Made by a program: the position numbers and the translations under genes. This document shows, in pieces, positions 7,091 through 15,709 of a stretch of DNA of 64,000 bases (positions within the stretch are counted from its first letter, which is position 1; every line of letters begins with the position of its first letter). Below the pieces are notes generated by a model. The model was given only the letters and a program-made list of their open reading frames with translations. It made no database searches and was not told the DNA's origin. The DNA is taken from positions 1 to 64,000 of the forward strand of contig NZ_JAFVLN010000026.1 in NCBI RefSeq assembly GCF_017377775.1, written 5' to 3'. This DNA comes from Streptomyces sp. VRA16 Mangrove soil. GTDB lineage: Bacteria; Actinomycetota; Actinomycetes; Streptomycetales; Streptomycetaceae.

Positions 7091-9475
7091 TCAGTCGCGC
7101 AGCAGGTCCGGCACTCCCTCGGCGTCCGGTTCGTCACGGTCCGACGAGACGACCGTGAGCTGCTGGGTGGCCCGGGTCAGGGCGACGTAGAGGACGCGCA
7201 GACCGGCCGGGGACTCGTCCGCGATCTCCGCCGGGGAGACCACGATCGTGGCGTCGTACTCCAGGCCCTTGGCCTCCAGCGAGCCGAGCGCGACGACGCG
7301 GTCGCCGAGCCCGGACAGCCAACGGGCCGCCTCCCCGCGCCGGTTCATCGCCACGACGACACCGACCGTGCCGTCGACCCGCTCCAGAAGCCGGGCGGCC
7401 TCCTCGCGGACGGTGTCGCCCAGCCTGTCGCGCACCACCGTGAAGCGCGGCTCCACGCCCGTCGAGCGAACCGCCGACGGGGACGTGGAGCCCGGCATCG
7501 CGAGCGCCAGCACCTTGGCGGCCAGGTCCGCGATCTCGGACGGGTTGCGGTAGTTGACCGTCAGCTCGAAGCGGCGGCGCGGGCGGGTGCCGAGGGCCTC
7601 GTCGCGGGCCTCGGCCGCCTCGTCCGGCGTCGACCAGGAGGACTGCGCCGGGTCACCGACGATCGTCCACGTCGCGTGCCGGCCGCGGCGGCCCACCATG
7701 CGCCACTGCATGGGGGTGAGGTCCTGCGCCTCGTCGACGATGACGTGCGCGTACTCGGTACGTTCCTGGGCCAGCCGCTCGGCGCGCTCGTACTGGGTCT
7801 CCTCGCGCTGCGGCATCAGCTCCTCGAGCCCGGTGAGCTGGTCCAGCGGGTCGTACTCGCGCTTCCTCTTCGGGCGGGCCGGGGCGCCGAGGACGGCGTT
7901 CAGCTCGTCGAGCAGGGCGATGTCGTGGACCGAGTACGCCTCCCGCTTCAGGGACCTGGCGACCTTGCGGACCTCGCCCGGGTTCAGGATGCGCCGGGCC
8001 CAGCGGCCCAGGCGCTTCTCGTCGGCCATCGCGGCGAGCACCCCGCGCGGCGTCAGCTCCGGCCACCACGCGTCGAGGAACGCGATGAACGCGTCCTCCG
8101 TCGTGATGTCCTCGTCGAAGGAGGCCCGCAGCTCGGCCGCCAGCTCGGGGTCCGTGTGCCGGCCCGCCGCGCCGGACTGGGCGTACAGCGCGTCGAGCAG
8201 GAGACGGCGGGCGCGCGGGCGCAGGTGGTTGACCGGGGCGGTGCCGCTCAGGGCGTTCTGCCGGATGCGGTTGAGCTGGCCCGCGTCGAGCTCCAGGCGG
8301 CGGCCGAAGGCGACGACACGCAGCCGGTTCGGGGTGCCACCCGTGCCACCGGCCGGGGCCTCCTCCTCGCCGAACGCGAGCTGTCCGTCGGCGGCGGGCG
8401 CCGGAGCCGGGCCCGCGGAGGTTTCCAGTGCCCCCCGCGCCGCCTTGCGCAGCACCTTCAGCATCCGCGACGAGCCCTTCACACGGGCGACGGCCGGGCT
8501 GTCGTACTCCGTGGCCTCCGCGCCGTCGACCAAGGAGCCGACCGCGCGGATCGCGACCTGCCCCTCCTCGCCGAGCGACGGCAGCACGCCCTCCGTGTAG
8601 GCGACGAGCAGCGGGGTCGGGGAGACGATCAGGATGCCGCCCGCGTACCGGCGGCGGTCCTGGTAGAGCAGGTAGGCGGCGCGGTGCAGGGCGACGGCCG
8701 TCTTGCCGGTGCCGGGGCCGCCCTCCACGTACGTCACCGAGGCGGCGGGGGCCCGGATGACCAGGTCCTGCTCGGCCTGGATGGACGCCACGATGTCGCG
8801 CATCGAGTGGCTGCGGGCCTGACCCAGGGCGGCCATCAGCGCGCCGTCACCGATCGCGGGCAGCGCCTCGCCGTCCAGGAACGCGGTCAGCTCGGGGCGC
8901 ATCAGATCGTCCTCGACGCCGAGCACCTTGCGGCCCTTGGAGCGGATGACGCGACGGCGCACGACACGGCCCGGGTCCACCGGCGTGGAACGGTAGAAGG
9001 GCGCGGCCGCGGGCGCCCGCCAGTCGATGACCAGCGGCGCGTAGTCGGCGTCCAGGACGCCGATGCGGCCGATGTGCAGGGTCTCGGCGATGTCGGCCGT
9101 GTTGTCCTCGCGGACGGCTCCCTCGGCCGGCTCCACGGCGGTGTACGCGCCGTCGGGGCCCTTCTTGCCGTCCTTGCCGAGCAGCAGGTCGATCCGGCCG
9201 AACAGGAAGTCCTCGAACTCGTTGTTGAGGCGGTTGAGGTGGATTCCCGCGCGGAACACCTGGGCGTCGCGCTCGGCGAGTGCGCCGGGAGTGCCGACCT
9301 GACCGCGCTTGGCGGCGTCGTCCATGAGGAACTCGGCCTCGTGGATCTTCTCCTCCAGGCGGCGGTAGACGGCGTCGAGGTGCTGCTGTTCGACGCCGAC
9401 CTCACGGTCACGAACGGAGTCCGCACTCATGCTGTCCGAGTCCACCGCTGAATTGTGCTGAGCCTGAGCGGCCAC
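7091..9475 (-). CDS. HelD-like superfamily 1 ATPase
   Basis: A 794-residue UvrD/Rep-related ATPase of the actinobacterial HelD group, which acts on stalled RNA polymerase to release nucleic acids. The N-terminal part (about 25-75) is predicted coiled coil (LDAVYRRLEEKIHEAEF), as in the HelD arm that enters the secondary channel. Walker A is GGPGTGKT at 252-259 and Walker B is VIVDEAQDLTPMQW near 590. Motifs III and IV follow (TIVGDPAQSSW, ELTVNYRNPSEI), and VLYVALTRATQQL lies near the end. GTG 9475 has AGAAGGGGG upstream. Its paralogue HelR is rifamycin-inducible, but I see no rifamycin-associated element upstream here. The 103-bp gap to the anti-sigma gene leaves room for its own promoter. 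Confidence 0.9.
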   Translation of the reverse strand: MAAQAQHNSAVDSDSMSADSVRDREVGVEQQHLDAVYRRLEEKIHEAEFLMDDAAKRGQVGTPGALAERDAQVFRAGIHLNRLNNEFEDFLFGRIDLLLGKDGKKGPDGAYTAVEPAEGAVREDNTADIAETLHIGRIGVLDADYAPLVIDWRAPAAAPFYRSTPVDPGRVVRRRVIRSKGRKVLGVEDDLMRPELTAFLDGEALPAIGDGALMAALGQARSHSMRDIVASIQAEQDLVIRAPAASVTYVEGGPGTGKTAVALHRAAYLLYQDRRRYAGGILIVSPTPLLVAYTEGVLPSLGEEGQVAIRAVGSLVDGAEATEYDSPAVARVKGSSRMLKVLRKAARGALETSAGPAPAPAADGQLAFGEEEAPAGGTGGTPNRLRVVAFGRRLELDAGQLNRIRQNALSGTAPVNHLRPRARRLLLDALYAQSGAAGRHTDPELAAELRASFDEDITTEDAFIAFLDAWWPELTPRGVLAAMADEKRLGRWARRILNPGEVRKVARSLKREAYSVHDIALLDELNAVLGAPARPKRKREYDPLDQLTGLEELMPQREETQYERAERLAQERTEYAHVIVDEAQDLTPMQWRMVGRRGRHATWTIVGDPAQSSWSTPDEAAEARDEALGTRPRRRFELTVNYRNPSEIADLAAKVLALAMPGSTSPSAVRSTGVEPRFTVVRDRLGDTVREEAARLLERVDGTVGVVVAMNRRGEAARWLSGLGDRVVALGSLEAKGLEYDATIVVSPAEIADESPAGLRVLYVALTRATQQLTVVSSDRDEPDAEGVPDLLRD

Positions 9476-9578
9476 CGGGCCCCCTTCTGACGTGCTGGGC
9501 AGCCGTCAAAGGTACGCGAAAGGGGCCCGGGGAAGCTACGTAGAAAAGGTCACGGCTCGGCCTGTCCCACGACAGGAC

Positions 9579-10355
9579 TCAGACGTTCACCTCCACGAGC
9601 CGCCTGCCGTCGAGCGTCTCCACCTCGAAGCGGTCGATCTGATTGCGCTCGAAGGCGGCGCCCCCGTGCACGTACAGGGGGTACTCGGCGCTCTTGTGCG
9701 GGCTGTCCGGGATGCCGTAACCCCACTTCGGGACGGCCCACGTGGTCACCGTCTCGCGCTCGCCGTTCTTGCCGACCGCGATCAGTGAGCACTTGAGCGG
9801 GCCCTTGACGTTCTTCAGCTCAAGGACCGTGTGGGTGCCCCACGCCTTCTTCTCCATGCCGACCGTCGCGCTGACGTTCGTGGTGGTGTCCGTCGCCGCC
9901 ACCTTGTCGGAGATGTGCTGGAAGGCCTGCTCGGCGGGGCCCATGCCGGCCATCGTGCCGGTGGTGTTCGAGCCGTCGTCGGTCGCCGCCATCACCGTCA
10001 GCGGGCCGCCGATGATCAGCGCGGCCGCCGCGGCCACCAGATACAGGCTCCTGCGGCGCTTGCGGCCGCGGGTGCGGGTGACCTCCTCGACGAGGGTGTC
10101 CGCGAGGCGCGGGCTCGGCCGGGCGGCCAGCGAGGCGCCGACGACCGGGTTGCCGCGCTCGGCCGGCAGATCGGCGAGGGCGGCGAGCATCGGCTCCATG
10201 CCCGCGAACTCCTCCAGCTGCCGCGCGCAGAGGTCGCACCCGGCCAGGTGCGCCTCGAAGGCGGTGGCCTCGGCGTCGTCCAGAATGCCCAGCGCGTAGG
10301 CGCCGACCGTCTCGTGCACATCGCCGGCCGACTGGTCCCCGTTCCTGTACGTCAT
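9579..10355 (-). CDS. rsuA: Zinc-binding anti-sigma factor of SigU
   Basis: A 258-residue membrane anti-sigma factor expected to hold SigU inactive at the membrane until an envelope signal arrives. The cytoplasmic N-terminus has the ZAS signature: His14, then His36-x3-Cys40-x2-Cys43 (FEAHLAGCDLC). One membrane segment (LVAAAAALIIGGPLTVMAA, about 100-120) follows a basic stretch. The outer part (about 120-258) matches the anti-sigma-K-type C-terminal domain with an ELKNVKGPLKCSL core. Its ATG overlaps the last codons of sigU by 4 bp, so the pair is translationally coupled. The symbol follows S. coelicolor usage recalled by synteny. Confidence 0.85.
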   Translation of the reverse strand: MTYRNGDQSAGDVHETVGAYALGILDDAEATAFEAHLAGCDLCARQLEEFAGMEPMLAALADLPAERGNPVVGASLAARPSPRLADTLVEEVTRTRGRKRRRSLYLVAAAAALIIGGPLTVMAATDDGSNTTGTMAGMGPAEQAFQHISDKVAATDTTTNVSATVGMEKKAWGTHTVLELKNVKGPLKCSLIAVGKNGERETVTTWAVPKWGYGIPDSPHKSAEYPLYVHGGAAFERNQIDRFEVETLDGRRLVEVNV

Positions 10356-10927
10356 GCCGTCACCCCCCGCTCCTCCAGCGCCAGCTTCATCGAGCGCAGG
10401 GCGTAGAACACCCGTGAGCGCACCGTGCCGCTGGGGATGCCGAGCGTCTCGGCCGCCTCATTGACGGTACGCCCTTTGAAGTACGTCTCGACCAGTACTT
10501 CACGGTGTGCGGGGGTCAGGTCCTCCAGGGCATCGGACAGCGTCATCAGCCACAGCGCCTTGTCGATCTCGTCCTCCGCGGGGATGACCTCCAGCGGCGA
10601 CGGATCGACCTCCTGCGGCCGGGCCTGCCGGCTGCGGTGACCGTCGATGACGATGCGCCGGGCGACCGTCACCAGCCAGGGGCGTACCGAACCGGTCGCA
10701 CGGTTGAGCTGACCGGCGTTCTTCCAGGCACGGATGAGGGTCTCCTGCACGACGTCCTCGGCGCGCTGCCGGTCCCCCGCCACGAGCCGTAGCACGTAGG
10801 CGAGCAGGGGCCGCGCATGCTCGGCGTAGAGCGCGCGCATCAGCTCCTCGTCGGGCTCCGGGGGCCGCGGCGCTCGATGTCGGGCCCGGGGCGGGCGTTC
10901 ATCGGCCACGGCGGAATCCTTGCGCAC
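10352..10927 (-). CDS. sigU: ECF RNA polymerase sigma factor SigU
   Basis: A 191-residue group 4 sigma factor. Region 2 (about 28-100) includes LYAEHARPLLAYVLRLVAGDRQRAEDVVQETLIRAW. Region 4 (about 130-182) has the helix-turn-helix LTPAHREVLVETYFKGRTVNEAAETLGIPSG. Regions 1 and 3 are absent, as in all ECF factors. The start is GTG 10927 with GGAGG five bases upstream, and the gene is followed with a 4-bp overlap by its anti-sigma factor. In S. coelicolor, loss of the anti-sigma factor raises SigU activity and disturbs differentiation and secretion; I transfer the name by synteny and pairing. I did not find an obvious autoregulated promoter in the 115-bp gap upstream. Confidence 0.88.
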   Translation of the reverse strand: MRKDSAVADERPPRARHRAPRPPEPDEELMRALYAEHARPLLAYVLRLVAGDRQRAEDVVQETLIRAWKNAGQLNRATGSVRPWLVTVARRIVIDGHRSRQARPQEVDPSPLEVIPAEDEIDKALWLMTLSDALEDLTPAHREVLVETYFKGRTVNEAAETLGIPSGTVRSRVFYALRSMKLALEERGVTA

Positions 10928-11042
10928 GCCTACCTCCGGTGTCCCCAGTTCGGTGATGTCCTGTGGCTGGGCTCACGACGGTGATACGCAGACGAACGCG
11001 CGTTTGTTCAAAGGGAGTTGGCTCAACGTTCCACGGATGCGC

Positions 11043-11639
11043 TCAAGCCCTGGCGAGAGCCGCCCTGCGCCGGTGTCTCGCCACCCGCTCCCGGTTGCCG
11101 CAGACCTCGCTGGAGCACCAGCGGCGGCGCCTGCCGCGCGAGGTGTCGAGATAGATGATCGGGCAGTTGTCACCCTCGCACTGGCGCAGGGCGCCGCGCG
11201 CCGCGGGGTCGGTCAGCAGGTCGACCGTGTCGCGGGCGACGGCCGCGAGCAGGGCCGGGCAGCCGGGTTCCGCGTACAGGGAGCGGACCAGGGTGCCCTC
11301 GGAGGTGCGGACCGCGCAGGGGGCGGGCGGGGCGGCGCGGGCGAGGAGGTTGACGCGTTCCAGGGCGGCGTGAGCGGGGCGTCCGGCCAGCTCGCCGCGG
11401 ACCAACTGGCCGATGTGGCCGCGCAGTTCGTGGAAGGCGGCGAGCCAGCCGGGCGGAACCCGCACGTCGGAGCCGGGCGGGAGCAGGCCGGCCCCGGCCA
11501 GCCAGGCGCGCAGCCGGTCGGGGGACGTGAGGCGTTCGACGGGATGTGCGGTGGCGACCAGGTCCAGGCAGAGGCGTCCGGAGTCGAACCGCAGCTCTTG
11601 CAGTGAGGGGTGGGGGGACCCTGTGGGTACTGCTGCCAT
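11043..11639 (-). CDS. CGNR zinc finger (ABATE domain) protein
   Basis: A 198-residue putative transcription regulator. The N-terminal ABATE-like domain (about 1-140) includes LCLDLVATAHPVERLTSPDRLRAWL. The C-terminal CGNR zinc finger has CEGDNCPIIYLDTSRGRRRRWCSSEVCGNRER reduced to its cysteine pattern Cys-x4-Cys...Cys-x4-Cys-Gly-Asn-Arg, and ends in a basic tail. I chose ATG 11639 (MAAVPTGS); the frame is open further upstream but would overlap the GNAT gene. The GNAT stop is 25 bp upstream, so the two may be one unit. Target genes cannot be inferred. Confidence 0.85.
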   Translation of the reverse strand: MAAVPTGSPHPSLQELRFDSGRLCLDLVATAHPVERLTSPDRLRAWLAGAGLLPPGSDVRVPPGWLAAFHELRGHIGQLVRGELAGRPAHAALERVNLLARAAPPAPCAVRTSEGTLVRSLYAEPGCPALLAAVARDTVDLLTDPAARGALRQCEGDNCPIIYLDTSRGRRRRWCSSEVCGNRERVARHRRRAALARA

Positions 11640-11664
11640 GTCCTCTACAGTGCCCGTCCCGCTC

Positions 11665-12198
11665 CTACTTGGGAATGTGCCGGGGAGCATCGTCGTGCAG
11701 CAGGCGCTGGAAGAGGACGTGGTCGCGCCACGCGCCGTTGATGTGGAGGTACTTGGGCGCGAGCCCGAACCGCTCGAAGCCGCACTTGGCGAGCACCCGC
11801 TGCGAGGCCGTGTTGTCGACGAGGGTGCCGGCCTCCAGGCGGTGCAGTCCGAGATCGTCGCGGGCCTCGCGGACGATCTCCTCGACCGCGGCGGGGATCA
11901 GCCCGCGCCCCCGGTAGTCGCCGTCGACCCAGTAGCCGACGCTCGCGCCGCACAGCGGACCCATGACGATGCCGGTGAGCTCGACCCGGCCGACCACCCG
12001 CTCCCCCTCGAACAGCAGCCAGACCACCGCGTTCTCCGCGGTGATCCGGGCCTCCTGCGCCTTCGCCGTGTAGTAGTCGGGCGCACGGTAGGGCTCCGTC
12101 GCGCGCAGATGCTCCTTGTTTCGGATCACGGCGTCGGCGAGGGCCTGGGCGTCGTCCGCGGTGGCGCGGCGCACTTCGATGTCCGGGGCGATCAGCAT
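11665..12198 (-). CDS. GNAT acetyltransferase, RimJ/RimL type
   Basis: A 177-residue acetyl-CoA-dependent N-acetyltransferase of the RimJ/RimL/SpeG-like branch. Visible signatures are IEVRRATADDAQALADAV at the start, GYWVDGDYRGRGLIPAAVEEIV near 95-115 (the acetyl-CoA pyrophosphate loop R-G-R-G-L) and LEAGTLVDNTASQRVLAKCGF near 125-145, typical of ribosomal-protein acetyltransferases. Substrate unknown. It diverges from the DUF1772 gene across 93 bp and precedes the CGNR gene. Confidence 0.87.
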   Translation of the reverse strand: MLIAPDIEVRRATADDAQALADAVIRNKEHLRATEPYRAPDYYTAKAQEARITAENAVVWLLFEGERVVGRVELTGIVMGPLCGASVGYWVDGDYRGRGLIPAAVEEIVREARDDLGLHRLEAGTLVDNTASQRVLAKCGFERFGLAPKYLHINGAWRDHVLFQRLLHDDAPRHIPK

Positions 12199-12291
12199 GT
12201 CCGTACGGTACGAGGCCGCCGTGGACGCTCGCTTATGGGGGTGCGCGGCTCACCGATGTCCGGCGGGCGGGGCCGCGGCTTGACTGAGGCC

Positions 12292-12855
12292 ATGACTTCT
12301 TCGCAGCGGTTCGACGGGTTCGTGATGGGTGCGGCGACCGTGGCCGTGGGGCTTGCCGCCGGCTCCTTCTACGTCTTCGGGTGCGCCGTGATGCCCGCGC
12401 TGGCGCGCAGCGACGACCGTACGTACATCGAGGTGATGCAGAACATCAACGACGTGATCCAGAACCCGGTGTTCTTCCTGAGCTTCGTCGGGGCGCTGCT
12501 GCTCACCGGCGTGCTCGCCTGGCGGACCCGGCGCGAGCGGGCGCTGCGCACCTGGGTGTGGGTGGCGTTCGCCGCGTACGTCGCCGCGTTCGTGCTCACC
12601 TCGGGGGTGAACGTGCCGCTGAACGACGCGCTGGCCCGCGCGGGCGACCCGGCCCGGATCGCCGACCCGGCCCGGGTGCGCGCCGACTTCGAGGGGCCGT
12701 GGGTGGCGTGGAACGTGGTGCGGGCGGTGCTGTGCACGGTGTCCCTGGGCTGTCTGGCCCGCGCTCTGGCGGTGTGGGCCCGCACGCGGGCCGCGCGCCC
12801 CGGGCACTTCCCCCGTGTCGGGCAGCCCGCGGGCGCCGCGCGCCCCGGCCGATGA
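12292..12855 (+). CDS. DUF1772 family membrane protein
   Basis: A 187-residue integral membrane protein with about four membrane segments (near 9-30, 55-75, 82-105 and 138-158). It resembles the DUF1772/anthrone-oxygenase-like family: GSFYVFGCAVMPALAR near the start and a TSGVNVPLNDAL segment in the third quarter are family hallmarks. Some family members are cofactor-free oxygenases, others have no known role, so no reaction is assigned. ATG 12292 lies 9 codons after TTGACTGAGG. The stop codon is inside the left arm of a bidirectional terminator shared with nnaR. Confidence 0.8.
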   Translation: MTSSQRFDGFVMGAATVAVGLAAGSFYVFGCAVMPALARSDDRTYIEVMQNINDVIQNPVFFLSFVGALLLTGVLAWRTRRERALRTWVWVAFAAYVAAFVLTSGVNVPLNDALARAGDPARIADPARVRADFEGPWVAWNVVRAVLCTVSLGCLARALAVWARTRAARPGHFPRVGQPAGAARPGR

Positions 12856-12890
12856 CCGCGGCGGCTGGACGCGGTCACCGGCCGGGGCGC
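12840..12890. terminator. Bidirectional terminator, DUF1772 gene and nnaR
   Basis: GCGCCCCGGCC (12840-12850) pairs with GGCCGGGGCGC (12880-12890), and an inner TGACCGCG/CGCGGTCA helix continues the stem. It spans the gap between the two convergent genes. Confidence 0.75.
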
Positions 12891-12898
12891 GAAACCCC

Positions 12899-14068
12899 CT
12901 ACAGGTCCGCGTACTTGGTGTCCGCCGACGGGTCGAGCGCCAGCCGGTACCCCCGCTTCACCACCGTCTGGATCAGCTTGGGCACGCCGAGCGTCGAGCG
13001 GAGACGGGCCATCGCCGTCTCCACCGCGTGCTCGTCGCGGCCCGCGCCGGGCAGCGCGCGCAGCAGCTCCGCGCGGGACACCACCCAGCCGGGCCGGCGG
13101 GCCAGGGCGCGCAGCAGGGACATGCCGGCGGGCGGTACGGGGCGCAGCGCGCCGTCGACCAGGACGGCGTGCCCGCGGATCTCCACCCGGTGCCCCGCTA
13201 TCGGCAACGTCCGTGCGCGGGCGGGCAGTTCGAGGCAGAGCAGCTGCACCAGCGGGCCGAGCCGGAAGCGCTCGGGCTGCACCGTGTCGATGCCGCGGGC
13301 CTGCAGCGGCAGCGCGGTGACCGGGCCCACGCAGGCGGGCACGACGTCGTGGTGCAGGGCGGACAGCAGTTCCGGCAGCAGGCCGCGCTCCTCGGCGCGG
13401 GCCAGCAGGGACGCCGCCGCGGGGGCCGAGGTGAACGTCAGCGCGTCCAGGCCCCGCGCGACCGTCGCGTCCAGGAGGCGGTCCACCGGCCCTATGTCCT
13501 CGGGCGGCATCCAGCGGTAGACGGGCACGCCGACCACCTCGGCGCCCGCCTCCTTCAGCGCCTCCACGAAGCCGGGCAGCGGATCGCCGTGCAGCTGGAT
13601 GGCGACGCGGCGCCCCTCGACCCCCTCCGTGAGGAGCCGGTCCAGGACCTCCGCCATCGACTCGGACGACGGCGACCAGTCCTCGGTGAGGCCCGCCGCG
13701 CGGATCGCGCCCTTCACCTTGGGCCCGCGGGCGAGGAGTTCGACGCTGCCGAGCCGGGCGAGCAGCGCCTCGCCGAGCCCCCAGCCCTCCGCCGCCTCCA
13801 CCCAGCCGCGGAACCCGATCGCGGTCGTCGCGACCACGACGTCGGGCGCGTGGTCGATCAACTCCTTGGTCGCCGCGAGGAGTTCGCTGTCGTCGGCGAG
13901 CGGCACGATCCGCAGTGCGGGCGCGTGCAGCACGGACGCACCGCGCCGCTGGAGCAGCGCGCCCAGTTCGTCGGCCCGCCGCGCGGCGGTCACGCCGACG
14001 GTGAAGCCCGCTAGCGGACCGTGCGCCGGTGGCCGCGCGGCCCCGGCGGTCTGCTGTTCGTCGTACAT
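12899..14068 (-). CDS. nnaR: NnaR-type regulator: HemD-like domain fused to winged helix
   Basis: A 389-residue two-part protein. Residues about 20-260 are uroporphyrinogen-III-synthase-like (FTVGVTAARRADELGALLQRRG to LPLQARGIDTVQPERFRLG). Residues about 285-385 are an OmpR-type DNA-binding domain (SLLRALARRPGWVVSRAELLRALPG and a TVVKRGYRLALD wing). This architecture is that of NnaR, described in S. coelicolor and mycobacteria as working with GlnR to activate nitrate/nitrite genes, so regulation is more likely than heme synthesis. The location beside narK supports this. ATG 14068 was chosen over an upstream frame extension. A GlnR-like half box lies about 110 bp upstream. Confidence 0.85.
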   Translation of the reverse strand: MYDEQQTAGAARPPAHGPLAGFTVGVTAARRADELGALLQRRGASVLHAPALRIVPLADDSELLAATKELIDHAPDVVVATTAIGFRGWVEAAEGWGLGEALLARLGSVELLARGPKVKGAIRAAGLTEDWSPSSESMAEVLDRLLTEGVEGRRVAIQLHGDPLPGFVEALKEAGAEVVGVPVYRWMPPEDIGPVDRLLDATVARGLDALTFTSAPAAASLLARAEERGLLPELLSALHHDVVPACVGPVTALPLQARGIDTVQPERFRLGPLVQLLCLELPARARTLPIAGHRVEIRGHAVLVDGALRPVPPAGMSLLRALARRPGWVVSRAELLRALPGAGRDEHAVETAMARLRSTLGVPKLIQTVVKRGYRLALDPSADTKYADL

Positions 14069-14177
14069 GCTGGTTCTCGTCCCGCTCGACGGTCGTCCCG
14101 TACCCGCCACACCCCATCGATGCAGGCGTGGCGTCGTCCGAGCCTGTCAACGCCCCGTGACAGACCCGGATCCACGT

Positions 14178-14194
14178 GATTGCGTACGTGTTAC
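14178..14194 (-). promoter_or_regulatory. GlnR-like half box upstream of nnaR
   Basis: On the minus strand GTAAC-N6-GCAATC fits the first two GlnR half-sites (gTnAc-n6-GaAAc). It lies between the narK stop and the nnaR start, about 110 bp before the latter. The second pair of half-sites is not evident. Confidence 0.4.
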
Positions 14195-14205
14195 GGGGAC
14201 GTCTC

Positions 14206-15555
14206 TCACACCTCGGCGTAGCTGAGCTGCGGCTTCGCCTCCGCGGTGGGGGTCGCCACCGTGCGGGAGGCCGAGCGGCGAAGGTATACGGACCAGGTCA
14301 CCACGAAGCACACCGCGTAGAAGACGAGGAAGGCGACGAAGGCGCCGGTGCCGGTGCCCGCCGTCTGGAAGGACTGCCGGAAGGCCAGGTTGATGCCGAG
14401 GCCGCCGAGCGCGCCGACCGCGCCGATCAGTCCCATCGAGGCCCCGGAGAGCCGGCGCCCGTACGCGGCCGCCTCCTCCCCCGCGAGCCCCATGTTCACG
14501 GCCTTGGCCTGGAAGATGCCCGGGATCATCTTGTACGTCGACCCGTTGCCGAGGCCGCTGAGCACGAACACGACGATGAACGCGACCGTGAACAGCGGCA
14601 GCGACTTCTGCACCGAGGCCAGCGCGACCACGCCCGTGGCGACCGCCATCGCCACGAAGTTCCACAGCGTGATGCGGGCGCCGCCGAAGCGGTCCGCGAG
14701 CTTGCCGCCGACCGGGCGGATCAGGGAGCCGAGCAGCGGGCCGATGAAGGTGATCGAGGCCGCCTGCAGCGGCGTCCGGCCGAACTGGGTCTGGAGCACG
14801 AGCCCGAAGGCGAACGAGTAGCCGATGAACGAGCCGAACGTGCCGATGTAGAGGAACGCCATGATCCAGGTGTGGCCGTCCTTCACGGCCTCCAGGGCGG
14901 CGCCGGTGTCGTTCTTGACGGTGGCCAGGTTGTTCATGAACAGCGCCGAGAGCACCGCCGCGACGACGATCAGCGGGATGTAGATGCCGAGCAGCACGCG
15001 CGGGCCGCCGCTCGCCCCGATCACGGCGAGCGCGACGAGCTGCACGACGGGCACGCCGATGTTGCCGCCGCCCGCGTTCAGACCGAGCGCCCAGCCCTTC
15101 TTGCGCAGCGGGTAGAAGGAGTTGATGTTCGTCATGGAGGAGGCGAAGTTGCCGCCGCCGACGCCGGTGAGCGCGGCGCACACCATGAACGTGCTGTACG
15201 AGGTGCCCGGCTCCATCACGACGAACGCCGCGACCGACGGCACGAGCAGCATGCTCGCCGAGACGATCGTCCAGTTGCGGCCGCCGAAGACCGCGACCGC
15301 GAAGGTGTAGGGGACGCGGGCGAAGGCCCCGACGAGGGTGGCCATCGAGACGAGGAAGAACTTCCCCGCCGGGTCGATGCCGTACTCGGGGCCCATGAAC
15401 AGGACCATGACCGACCACAGGCTCCAGATCGAGAACCCGATGTGCTCGGACAGGATGGAGAAGGCGAGATTCCGCCGGGCGACCTTGGCGCCGGTTTCCT
15501 CCCAGAAGGTCTCGTCCTCGGGGTCCCACTGTTCGATCCAGCTCCGGCCGGCCAT
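14206..15555 (-). CDS. narK: Nitrate/nitrite transporter NarK
   Basis: A 449-residue MFS transporter with about 12 membrane helices. The nitrate-porter signature appears as GVGGGNFASSMTNINSFYP with KKGWALGLNAGGGNIGVP near 140-175, and a second glycine-rich stretch GLGNGSTYKMIPGIF lies near 330-345. The N-terminal WDPEDETFWEETG is typical of actinobacterial NarK. It should import nitrate and/or export nitrite. It lies upstream of nnaR on the same strand with a 137-bp gap, and a three-part GlnR-like box lies 77-103 bp before its ATG. Confidence 0.92.
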   Translation of the reverse strand: MAGRSWIEQWDPEDETFWEETGAKVARRNLAFSILSEHIGFSIWSLWSVMVLFMGPEYGIDPAGKFFLVSMATLVGAFARVPYTFAVAVFGGRNWTIVSASMLLVPSVAAFVVMEPGTSYSTFMVCAALTGVGGGNFASSMTNINSFYPLRKKGWALGLNAGGGNIGVPVVQLVALAVIGASGGPRVLLGIYIPLIVVAAVLSALFMNNLATVKNDTGAALEAVKDGHTWIMAFLYIGTFGSFIGYSFAFGLVLQTQFGRTPLQAASITFIGPLLGSLIRPVGGKLADRFGGARITLWNFVAMAVATGVVALASVQKSLPLFTVAFIVVFVLSGLGNGSTYKMIPGIFQAKAVNMGLAGEEAAAYGRRLSGASMGLIGAVGALGGLGINLAFRQSFQTAGTGTGAFVAFLVFYAVCFVVTWSVYLRRSASRTVATPTAEAKPQLSYAEV

Positions 15556-15631
15556 CTGACGCCTCCAGGTCGCGGTGTGCGGCTGATGCGACCGAAGGTA
15601 GGGAGGCCAAATTTCCGGAACGTGGCGTGGA

Positions 15632-15658
15632 GTGACCGCCCTGGAACGTTGCTCTCAC
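15632..15658 (+). promoter_or_regulatory. GlnR-like box upstream of narK
   Basis: GTGAC-N6-GGAAC-N6-CTCAC keeps the 11-bp half-site period of GlnR boxes (gTnAc-n6-GaAAc-n6-GTnAC). It lies upstream of narK, which is transcribed away from it on the minus strand. narK is an expected GlnR target in Streptomyces. Confidence 0.55.
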
Positions 15659-15709
15659 CCGCCCCGGGAGCCGGTGGTGAGGCTCAGGCCACGAGTTCGC
15701 CCAGGCGGA

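Noticed and set aside
9476..9578. Rifamycin-associated element before the HelD-like gene
   Set aside because: No long inverted repeat of the expected type in the 103-bp gap, so HelR-type induction is not supported.
12899..14068. Plain uroporphyrinogen-III synthase of heme synthesis
   Set aside because: The C-terminal winged-helix domain and narK neighbour point to the NnaR regulator; housekeeping hemD is usually with hemC/hemB.
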